5,795 nucleotides of DNA from an uncultured Clostridia bacterium (lineage in GTDB: Bacteria > Bacillota > Clostridia > Oscillospirales > CAG-382): assembly GCA_905235695.1 (NCBI GenBank), contig CAJOMW010000104.1:1-5795 (forward strand), read 5' to 3'. Positions 1 to 5,147 of the stretch are shown one piece after another. The notes under the pieces were generated by a model. It did not search any database. It was given only the letters and a program-made list of their open reading frames with translations, and had not been told where the DNA came from. The translations under genes and the position numbers were made by a program. Positions within the stretch are counted from its first letter, which is position 1. Every line of letters starts with the position of its first letter.

Positions 1-293
1 GCCGTGACGGTCTTTTGCAGATCCGGCGAGTTTTCATAAGCGACTATCGCAGTCATGAGCTTGACGGTAGACGCCGGATATACGAGGTCATTTTGATTTT
101 TCTGATACATTACGCTGCCCGTTTCAAGGTTATATACGTATGCGGCGTATCCGTCAACGTACGGTGACTCAATCCCGGCATAGTCGAACAGAGAGCCGCC
201 GCTGAAGGTCTTTTCGTAAAACGCACTGTCCGCAAATGCAAGTACGGAGAGCAGCGATACTATAACTGACAATGAAAATATAAATTTTTTCAC
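1..293 (-). CDS. D-alanyl-D-alanine carboxypeptidase (PBP5/DacA type, serine peptidase S11), N-terminal part only
   Basis: This is the first 97 codons of a secreted penicillin-binding protein that would remove the terminal D-Ala from peptidoglycan stem peptides outside the membrane. Seen directly: a signal peptide (MKK, a hydrophobic stretch at residues 4-20, and an A-F-A cleavage motif ending at residue 21), then the family motif YPASTVKLMTA, which holds the active-site serine S75 and general-base lysine K78 (SxxK). The SxN and KTG motifs would lie beyond the window edge. The start is GTG at 291-293, because an in-frame TAA lies immediately upstream and AAAGGA (303-308) sits 9 nt before it. 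It follows ribF by 22 nt on the same strand with no terminator between, so it is probably co-transcribed from the ribF promoter. The family call is strong. The subtype (DacA, DacB or DacF-like) cannot be fixed from this fragment. Confidence 0.92.
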   Translation of the reverse strand, partial: MKKFIFSLSVIVSLLSVLAFADSAFYEKTFSGGSLFDYAGIESPYVDGYAAYVYNLETGSVMYQKNQNDLVYPASTVKLMTAIVAYENSPDLQKTVT

Positions 294-315
294 TTATTAT
301 CATCCTTTAGCTGTT

Positions 316-1248
316 TTAAAGAGGAGCTTTTTCAAAATATCTGTAAGTGTCGTCTATGTTTTTCATGACGGCGATGCGAAGCTCATCGAGCGAAGCGAAT
401 TTCTTTTCCTCGCGGAGCATTTTGCAGAACTCAACGCAGACGCTCTTACCGTAGGCATTTCCGGCGTAATCGAGCAAATGCGTTTCAAATACTACGGGCG
501 GATTCTCCGTATTCTGTGAAACCGTAGGCCTTACGCCGACGTTTACCACACCCTTGTATCTCTTTTCGTCAAGTGTGCAGACACAGGCGTAGACTCCGAA
601 TTTCGGTATCGTCTTATTTTCGTATTCAAGCTGATTTACAGTAGGAAAACCGAGCTGTCTGCCGAGCTCTTTGCCGTGTACTACCTTAGTTTTTATGAAA
701 TATCTGTACCCGAGAAGCTCGCTTGCCATCTCTACGTCGCCGCATGATATGAGATTTCTTATTCGGGTTGAAGAAACAATATCGCCGTAAAGTGAAATGC
801 TCGGGATAACGTGAGTTTCTATTCCTTTGCTCTGCATTATCCTCTTCAAATCTTCGCTTCCGGCTGATGCGTTTTTACCGAAAGTGTAGTTTTCTCCGCA
901 CACGACCGCTTTTACGTCAAGCTTTTTTGCAATGTATCCGCAAAATTCCTCCGGCGACAGTCCGCGCACCTTTGAAAAATCGTCACAGCAGATAAAGTCC
1001 GCACCGCATTCCGATATTATTTGTTCCTTTTCCTGTTCTGTTGTCAGCAGTGAGAAGTTTTCGGCGGCAAGAACGCTCTTGCTGTTCTCTCTGAACGTAT
1101 ACACACCCGACAGAACGCCGGCCTTTCCGGCGATGGCAGCAGCCTCTTCGAGAAGCCGTCTGTGTCCGAGATGTACGCCGTCAAAATTGCCGAGTGCGAG
1201 TACGCACTTCTGCTGCATCGAACAGTTGCCCATATCTGTTATTTTCAT
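316..1248 (-). CDS. ribF: Bifunctional riboflavin kinase / FAD synthetase
   Basis: This cytoplasmic enzyme phosphorylates riboflavin to FMN and then adenylylates FMN to FAD. The 310-aa length is normal for bacterial RibF. The N-terminal FAD synthetase (nucleotidyltransferase) domain shows GNFDGVHLGH with HxGH at H26-H29, a GENYTFGKNASAG segment at 118-130, and SSTRIR at 159-164. The C-terminal riboflavin kinase domain shows GFPTVN at 200-205 (usually PTAN, so one conservative change), NVGVRPT at 236-242 and the likely catalytic E255 in ETHLLDY. It ends with the usual REEKKF and D-rich helix. The start is ATG 1246-1248 with AGGTG (1253-1257) 4 nt upstream; Met6 is a less likely alternative. 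Its promoter lies at 1287-1315, giving a leader of only about 30 nt with no room for an FMN riboswitch. The DacA-like gene follows in the same transcription unit. Confidence 0.97.
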   Translation of the reverse strand: MKITDMGNCSMQQKCVLALGNFDGVHLGHRRLLEEAAAIAGKAGVLSGVYTFRENSKSVLAAENFSLLTTEQEKEQIISECGADFICCDDFSKVRGLSPEEFCGYIAKKLDVKAVVCGENYTFGKNASAGSEDLKRIMQSKGIETHVIPSISLYGDIVSSTRIRNLISCGDVEMASELLGYRYFIKTKVVHGKELGRQLGFPTVNQLEYENKTIPKFGVYACVCTLDEKRYKGVVNVGVRPTVSQNTENPPVVFETHLLDYAGNAYGKSVCVEFCKMLREEKKFASLDELRIAVMKNIDDTYRYFEKAPL

Positions 1249-1286
1249 ATTACACCTGTTGTCTTACTAACTTAATGCCATTGAAA

Positions 1287-1315
1287 AGTATACCACAATA
1301 TAGAATTATCGTCAA
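1287..1315 (-). promoter_or_regulatory. Housekeeping-type promoter for ribF
   Basis: Read on the minus strand, the -35 is TTGACG (1310-1315), the spacer is 17 nt, and the -10 is TATACT (1287-1292). The spacer ends in TGG, giving an extended -10 TG. This is close to the sigma-A consensus and is one of the two clearest promoters in the window. Transcription should begin near 1280, leaving a leader of about 30 nt before the ribF ATG. Confidence 0.85.
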
Positions 1316-1379
1316 CATTTTATATAAAAATTTGCTCATAATATGAAAATATTAAAAAAATATCGGAAAAATATTGTAC

Positions 1380-1408
1380 TGGACTTTTGCCTGATATTGT
1401 GATAAAAT
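1380..1408 (+). promoter_or_regulatory. Probable promoter for the DUF362 gene
   Basis: An extended -10 TGA-TAAAAT (1400-1408) lies 17 nt after a 4/6 match to the -35 consensus, TGGACT (1380-1385). The gene start is 28 nt further on. The -10 lies inside a small inverted repeat, TGAT-aaa-ATCA (1400-1410). The AT-rich stretch at about 1316-1375, shared with the divergent ribF promoter, could act as an UP element for both. Apart from the two promoters, the 1249-1436 gap holds nothing else I recognise. Confidence 0.6.
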
Positions 1409-1436
1409 CATACATAAAGTTAGCGGAGGTAAAAAA

Positions 1437-2306
1437 ATGTCAAAAGCAAAAGTCTACTTTACAAAAGAGATAACCCCGGAGTCACTGATAAAAATATATC
1501 ACGCTCTCGGACGCAGCCTGAAAGGAAACGTAGCAGTAAAAATATCAACCGGCGAGCCGGGTGGACACAATTATCTGAAGCCCTATCTTATTAAGGGACT
1601 TGTAGATGAGCTTGGCGGTACCATCGTCGAGTGCAACACCGCTTATGAAGGCAGACGAAATACTGCTTCGGAGCATTGGAAGGCGATAAAAGAGCACGGA
1701 TTTCTCGATATTGCAAAGGTCGATATAATGGACGAGGACGGCGATTTTGCAATTCCGGTAAGAAACTGCAGGCGCATAAGCGAGAACTACGTCGGAAACC
1801 ACCTAAAAAATTACGATTCCATGCTGATGCTCTCGCACTTCAAGGGACACATGATGGGCGGCTTCGGCGGTGCGCTGAAAAATATGTCGATAGGCGTCGC
1901 ATCTTCCCGAGGCAAGGCGTATATCCACGGAGCGGGAGTACCGGAAGATATATGGACGGCAGACCACGACTCGTTCCTTGAGAGCATGGCTGACGCGGAC
2001 AAGTCGGTAGTGGACTATATGGGAAGTGAAAATCTTCTGTATATAAACGTTGCAAACAGGCTTTCGGTAGACTGTGACTGCGACGCGCATCCGCATGAGC
2101 CGGAAATGGCGGATATTGGCATTTTCGCTTCCACTGACCCGGTAGCGATAGACCAGGCCTGTTACGACGCTGTAAAAAATTCACCCGATCCCGGAAAAGC
2201 GGCTCTTATTGAGCGAATGGACTCAAGAAACGCTATCCATACCGTCGAGACGGCTGCTTGGCACGGAATTGGCGTTCGCGAATACGAGATAATAAGTATA
2301 GACTGA
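1437..2306 (+). CDS. DUF362 family protein without the ferredoxin insert
   Basis: This 289-aa protein belongs to the DUF362 family, whose biochemical role is not established to my knowledge; many members carry 2x[4Fe-4S] ferredoxin modules and are presumed to be redox proteins. Seen directly: VAVKISTGEPG (residues 32-42), the hallmark LSHFKGHMMGGFGGALKNMSIG (132-153), SVDCDCDAHPHEPE (210-223, a Cys/His-rich segment that could bind metal) and DIGIFASTDPVAIDQAC (226-242). In ferredoxin-bearing relatives the CxxCxxCxxxCP modules sit just after the SSRGK motif (here 156-160). In this protein a short linker of about 15 residues runs straight into the next helix, and no CxxCxxC motif exists anywhere. 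The start is ATG 1437 with GGAGGT (1425-1430) 6 nt upstream. It has its own promoter diverging from ribF. There is no signal peptide or membrane segment, so it should be cytoplasmic. Confidence 0.9.
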   Translation: MSKAKVYFTKEITPESLIKIYHALGRSLKGNVAVKISTGEPGGHNYLKPYLIKGLVDELGGTIVECNTAYEGRRNTASEHWKAIKEHGFLDIAKVDIMDEDGDFAIPVRNCRRISENYVGNHLKNYDSMLMLSHFKGHMMGGFGGALKNMSIGVASSRGKAYIHGAGVPEDIWTADHDSFLESMADADKSVVDYMGSENLLYINVANRLSVDCDCDAHPHEPEMADIGIFASTDPVAIDQACYDAVKNSPDPGKAALIERMDSRNAIHTVETAAWHGIGVREYEIISID

Positions 2307-2353
2307 AAATACAAAGCAAATATGAATGCAGATCCTCTTATTTTCATTACTCC

Positions 2354-2363
2354 GTGATACAAT
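2354..2363 (+). promoter_or_regulatory. Candidate extended -10 promoter element before the amidohydrolase gene
   Basis: GTGATACAAT contains TGA-TACAAT, an extended -10 with a 5/6 hexamer match, placed 46 nt before the ATG at 2410. No convincing -35 is found 16-18 nt upstream (CTCTTA is the 17-nt option), which extended -10 promoters can tolerate. The same box occurs before the DUF362 and flavoprotein genes. I see no terminator hairpin between 2307 and 2350, so read-through from the DUF362 gene is also possible. Confidence 0.45.
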
Positions 2364-2397
2364 AAGATGATACAAGCACCCACTTTTGCGCGGCAAC

Positions 2398-2403
2398 AAG
2401 GAG
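2398..2403 (+). promoter_or_regulatory. Ribosome binding site that sets the amidohydrolase start
   Basis: AAGGAG lies 6 nt before ATG 2410, which begins MRIIDCHTH, the normal N-terminus of this family. An in-frame TTG at 2386 would place this site inside the coding region and add eight unconserved residues, so ATG 2410 is preferred. Confidence 0.85.
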
Positions 2404-2409
2404 AATAAA

Positions 2410-3198
2410 ATGAGAATAATTGACTGCCACACGCATATTTACCCCGACACGATTGCAAAAAGGGGAACAGAGAGCATATGTGAGTTTTACGATTTGAAAT
2501 CCGATATGACGGGAAGCGCGAATGTGCTTCTGGACGAGGGAAAAAAAGCCGGCATCGAAAAGTTCCTGCTTCTTCCCGTTGCAGTCAACGAAAAGCATGT
2601 AAGGCAAATAAACGAATTTACCCGGCGGCAGATAAATGAACATCCCGAGTTTTTTGGATTTGCCACGGTGCATCCCAATATGGAAGATATGCTCGGTGAG
2701 GTAGAATATGCGTTTGACACGCTTTCTCTCAGAGGCATAAAGATACATCCCGACACGCAGAGGTTCAGCATTGACGACAAGCGCCTTTATCCGCTGTATG
2801 ACGCGCTTCAGGAAAAAGGTATGCCTATCCTGATTCACACGGGAGATTTCAGATACGAGTATTCAAGACCGGAAAAGCTAAAAAAAATACTGCACGAATT
2901 TCCGCATCTTACGGTAATTGCGGCGCATCTCGGCGGCTGGTCGCTGTTTGATGTGGCTTATGAAAATCTGAAGGATGAAAACTGCTATCTCGACATATCG
3001 AGCAGTATGATGTTTATATCTCTTGAAGAGGTAGCCGGTTATGTGCATGGGTACGGTGCTGACAGAGTGCTTTTCGGCACCGATTTTCCCCTTTGGAAGC
3101 CCGAAAAGGAAGTGGAATCTTTCATGAAGCTCGATCTTACCGATGATGAGCGCGAAAAAATCGCATACAGGAACGCAGAGAAGCTGTTCGGAATATAA
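2410..3198 (+). CDS. Amidohydrolase-superfamily TIM-barrel metal-dependent hydrolase (Amidohydro_2 type)
   Basis: This 262-aa cytoplasmic enzyme belongs to the group of amidohydrolases that includes ACMSD-like decarboxylases and many uncharacterised hydrolases. Seen directly, in barrel order: the strand-1 metal motif DCHTH (H7, H9), GIKIHP (109-114), PILIHTGD with metal ligand H143, VIAAHLGG with H173, and LFGTDFP with the catalytic aspartate D225. All expected metal-site residues are present, so it should be active. The C-terminus (YRNAEKLFGI) is typical and complete. The substrate cannot be read from the sequence. It lies 103 nt after the DUF362 gene on the same strand and 117 nt before the flavoprotein gene; neither gap is short enough to require one operon. 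The family assignment is secure and the substrate unknown. Confidence 0.92.
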   Translation: MRIIDCHTHIYPDTIAKRGTESICEFYDLKSDMTGSANVLLDEGKKAGIEKFLLLPVAVNEKHVRQINEFTRRQINEHPEFFGFATVHPNMEDMLGEVEYAFDTLSLRGIKIHPDTQRFSIDDKRLYPLYDALQEKGMPILIHTGDFRYEYSRPEKLKKILHEFPHLTVIAAHLGGWSLFDVAYENLKDENCYLDISSSMMFISLEEVAGYVHGYGADRVLFGTDFPLWKPEKEVESFMKLDLTDDEREKIAYRNAEKLFGI

Positions 3199-3212
3199 TC
3201 TGATATTCTCGG

Positions 3213-3233
3213 GCTTCCCCTTGAGGGGAAGGC
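3213..3233 (+). repeat. Small GC-rich hairpin after the amidohydrolase gene, possible weak terminator or dispersed-repeat fragment
   Basis: CTTCCCC (3214-3220), a TTGA loop and GGGGAAG (3225-3231) form a perfect 7-bp stem. It extends by one more G-C pair if one G is bulged. Only three T residues follow, so termination would be weak. From memory, TTCCCC-TTGA-GGGGAA hairpins occur as multicopy intergenic repeats in gut Clostridia genomes; whether this is one needs other copies from the same genome. It lies 15 nt after the stop codon. Confidence 0.55.
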
Positions 3234-3251
3234 TTTAAGCAGTGTTGTTTA

Positions 3252-3261
3252 GTGATAAAAC
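3252..3261 (+). promoter_or_regulatory. Candidate extended -10 element before the flavoprotein gene
   Basis: GTGATAAAAC holds TGA-TAAAAC, resembling the boxes at 1399-1408 and 2354-2363, and lies 54 nt before the start codon. The -35 position holds only weak matches (TTTAAG at 3234-3239 with 16-nt spacing). Alternative -10 hexamers in the same gap are TAAAAT (3276-3281) and TATAAC (3287-3292), so the exact promoter is uncertain. Confidence 0.35.
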
Positions 3262-3315
3262 GCAAAACTCTGCAATAAAATGTGATTATAACCAACTTTT
3301 ACGGAGGACACAAAC

Positions 3316-3951
3316 ATGAAAGTTTTACTTGTAAACGGAAGTCCGCATAAGGCAGGGTGTACTTATACGGCGCTTTCCGTCATTGCTGACACCCTCAGAG
3401 AAGAAGGCGTTGAATCAGATATTTTCTGGATAGGGAACAAGCCTGTCGGAGGCTGTATCGGCTGCGGCGGCTGTGCGAAGAAAATGCAATGCGTATTTGA
3501 CGATGCAGTAAACGAATTTACCGAAAAGGCAAAGGACTACGATGGGTTTATTTTCGGCTCTCCCGTATACTATTCCGGAATGAACGGCTCACTGATGAGC
3601 TTTATGGACAGGGCATTCTTCTCTTCCTCTAGAAAAGAGCAAAATCCTTTTGCGTTTAAGCCTGCCGCCGCCGTCGTTTCCGCAAGACGTGCTGGAACCA
3701 CCTCGGCACTCGATCAGATAAATAAGTATCTTCTATTCAGTCAGATGCCAATAGTCACGTCGCGCTACTGGAATATGGTGCACGGCAACACGCCGGATGA
3801 GGTAAGGCAAGACGCCGAAGGACTTCAGATTATGCGTGTGCTTGCAAGAAATATGGCGTGGATGCTGAGGCTTATCGAAGAAGGCAAAAAGGCAGGCGTA
3901 CCGCTTCCAAAGCAGGAAGACTCGAAGATTTTTACAAACTTCATAAGATAA
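3316..3951 (+). CDS. Flavodoxin-like NAD(P)H:FMN oxidoreductase with compact cysteine motif (iron-sulfur flavoprotein, Isf-like)
   Basis: This 211-aa cytoplasmic electron-transfer protein has the flavodoxin fold of the FMN_red/Flavodoxin_2 group. The N-terminal beta strand and FMN phosphate loop are MKVLLVNGSPHKAGCTYTAL. The segment GSPVYYSGMNGSLMSFMDR follows in the middle, as usual for FMN binding. Between them lies CIGCGGCAKKMQC (C47, C50, C53, C59), which fits the CX2CX2CX4-7C compact motif that ligates one [4Fe-4S] cluster in Isf proteins. The likely role is electron transfer from ferredoxin or NAD(P)H to small acceptors such as oxygen, peroxide or quinones; that role is inferred from the family. 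The start is ATG 3316 with GGAGG (3303-3307) 8 nt upstream. The gene ends in a strong terminator 9 nt after its stop. Some relatives with similar cysteines are simply annotated NAD(P)H-dependent oxidoreductase. Confidence 0.9.
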   Translation: MKVLLVNGSPHKAGCTYTALSVIADTLREEGVESDIFWIGNKPVGGCIGCGGCAKKMQCVFDDAVNEFTEKAKDYDGFIFGSPVYYSGMNGSLMSFMDRAFFSSSRKEQNPFAFKPAAAVVSARRAGTTSALDQINKYLLFSQMPIVTSRYWNMVHGNTPDEVRQDAEGLQIMRVLARNMAWMLRLIEEGKKAGVPLPKQEDSKIFTNFIR

Positions 3952-3960
3952 ACCCTAAAC

Positions 3961-3990
3961 TGTGACGGACAGCCTGTGCTGTCCGTCACA
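3961..3990 (+). terminator. Strong hairpin terminator after the flavoprotein gene
   Basis: TGTGACGGACAGC (3961-3973) and GCTGTCCGTCACA (3978-3990) pair perfectly over 13 bp around a CTGT loop. TCTATATTTT (3991-4000) follows as a U-rich tail on the plus strand. The other side lacks a matching T run, so it serves mainly the plus strand. It separates the flavoprotein gene from the exonuclease unit. Confidence 0.88.
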
Positions 3991-4047
3991 TCTATATTTT
4001 GGCGGTTCTGTTCAATGGCAAAGTATGTTTATAACTGCATTTTTAAA

Positions 4048-4094
4048 AATCGTATCTAAAGAAATAATTGCTGTTTTCTGTAAAATATACGATT
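4048..4094. repeat. 8-bp inverted repeat upstream of the exonuclease promoter
   Basis: AATCGTAT (4048-4055) and ATACGATT (4087-4094) are exact inverse complements separated by 31 nt. The right arm ends 6 nt before the -35 hexamer. The position would suit a regulator binding as a dimer or across a loop, but a match of this length in AT-rich DNA can arise by chance. Confidence 0.35.
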
Positions 4095-4100
4095 GCGCTA

Positions 4101-4129
4101 TTGACGCATTTATCAAAATGTGTTATCAT
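4101..4129 (+). promoter_or_regulatory. Promoter for the exonuclease-cca unit
   Basis: The -35 TTGACG (4101-4106), 17-nt spacer and extended -10 TGT-TATCAT (4121-4129) give a good sigma-A promoter. The transcript should start near 4136, about 20 nt before the ATG at 4156. The -35 hexamer and spacer length match those of the ribF promoter exactly. The rest of the gap between the terminator and this promoter holds only the inverted repeat and AT-rich DNA. Confidence 0.82.
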
Positions 4130-4155
4130 TTAAATATCAAAAATGGGGAATAGAA

Positions 4156-5124
4156 ATGCATTATATAATATTTGATCTTGAGTGGAATCAGCCTTCGGTG
4201 TCCGATAAAATTGACTACAAAAACGGCGTCTGCATGAACGGAGAAGTAATTCAGATAGGCGCTGTCAGAATGAGCGAAAATAAAGAAGTGCTCGACGAGT
4301 TTTCCGTATATATTAAGCCGACTAAGTACAAGCACCTCAACCGCATGGTGAAAAAGCTGACCGGCATTGACGAAGATACCCTCTCGAACGCCGATTCGTT
4401 TGAAAAAGCGATAGAGAAGTTCAGAAAATGGTGCGGCAGCGAGTACATCTTTTTAACTTGGGGTTACGACGACATAGACATTCTCGGAAACAATCTCAGG
4501 TATCTCGGGCTCGATACCTCATGGCTGCCGAAGTGCTATAATCTTCAGATGATTTTCTGCTCTCAGACAGATAGCGAGAACAGGCAGTATGCGCTGTCAT
4601 ACGCCGTGGAGCACTTTTCAATACAGATGGATAAGCCCTTCCACAATGCGCTTGCAGACGCATACTATACGGCGCTCGTCGCATCAAAGCTCGACATAAA
4701 TAAGGGCGTTGATACGTATAACGCCATTGTATTCAACGATAAATCCATTCCGGAGTACGTAAAGAATATCAGATATAAGAAGGCATACAGGTCTCTTGTG
4801 AGTATTGACAGGCTTATTGAGGTATCCGGCATATACCGTCCGCAGTGCTGTGACTGTCAAAAGCCGCTTACAGACCTGAAGAAGTACAGGAGCGGAATGT
4901 GGAACTATCTCACAATCGGAAAGTGCGAAGAACACGGCGAATTTGCCGTTTCGCTCAAAGCGTCCAAATCAAAGGACGACAAGTTCAACGGCTCTCAGTA
5001 TTTTTATCAGATAAACGACGCAAACAGAGACTATTTTAAGAAGAGAATAATCAGAATGAAGGAGTCCGAGCGCAAAAGGCGGCTGGCGGAAAAGCAAAAG
5101 AAAGACCTTATGCCTGCAAATTGA
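4156..5124 (+). CDS. DEDDh 3'-5' exonuclease (RNase T / KapD / ERI1-like) with a C-terminal possible zinc ribbon
   Basis: This 322-aa nuclease should remove nucleotides from RNA or DNA 3' ends using two metal ions. All DEDDh residues are visible: FDLEWNQ with D7 and E9, TWGYDDIDIL with the second aspartate (most likely D106), and HNALADA with H163 and D168. The KLTGID segment (67-72) before Exo II is also typical. After the roughly 180-residue exonuclease domain comes a tail with CxxC (C231, C234) and CxxH (C257, H260), which could form a zinc ribbon, then a strongly basic C-terminus (KRRLAEKQKK) that suits nucleic-acid binding. The start is ATG 4156, with only a modest GGGGA-type site (4145-4149). 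A GTG at 4120 lies inside the -10 promoter region and would precede the expected transcript start. cca follows after 23 nt. The exact substrate is unknown. Confidence 0.88.
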   Translation: MHYIIFDLEWNQPSVSDKIDYKNGVCMNGEVIQIGAVRMSENKEVLDEFSVYIKPTKYKHLNRMVKKLTGIDEDTLSNADSFEKAIEKFRKWCGSEYIFLTWGYDDIDILGNNLRYLGLDTSWLPKCYNLQMIFCSQTDSENRQYALSYAVEHFSIQMDKPFHNALADAYYTALVASKLDINKGVDTYNAIVFNDKSIPEYVKNIRYKKAYRSLVSIDRLIEVSGIYRPQCCDCQKPLTDLKKYRSGMWNYLTIGKCEEHGEFAVSLKASKSKDDKFNGSQYFYQINDANRDYFKKRIIRMKESERKRRLAEKQKKDLMPAN

Positions 5125-5147
5125 CCGGACCTTGGGTAAATCGGCAG

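Noticed and set aside
1249..1286. A possible FMN riboswitch upstream of ribF
   Set aside because: The promoter leaves a leader of only about 30 nt, far too short for an FMN riboswitch, and none of its conserved segments are seen.
1803..2184. Overlapping antisense open frames within the DUF362 gene
   Set aside because: They are shadows of a well-conserved gene, without ribosome binding sites or recognisable protein features.
2304..2346. TGAAAAT / ATTTTCA inverted repeat after the DUF362 gene as a terminator
   Set aside because: The 7-bp AT-only stem with a 29-nt loop and no U tract would not be a stable terminator.
2386..2409. TTG at 2386 as the start of the amidohydrolase
   Set aside because: The AAGGAG site is 6 nt before ATG 2410 and would lie inside the coding region if TTG were used; the eight extra residues are not typical of the family.
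3962..4153. A 63-codon open frame between the flavoprotein and exonuclease genes
   Set aside because: It starts inside the terminator stem, runs through the promoter at 4101-4129, has no ribosome binding site and matches no family I know.
4120..4155. GTG at 4120 as an earlier start of the exonuclease, adding 12 residues
   Set aside because: It lies within the extended -10 and would be upstream of the expected transcript start; ATG 4156 begins directly before the conserved FDLEW strand.
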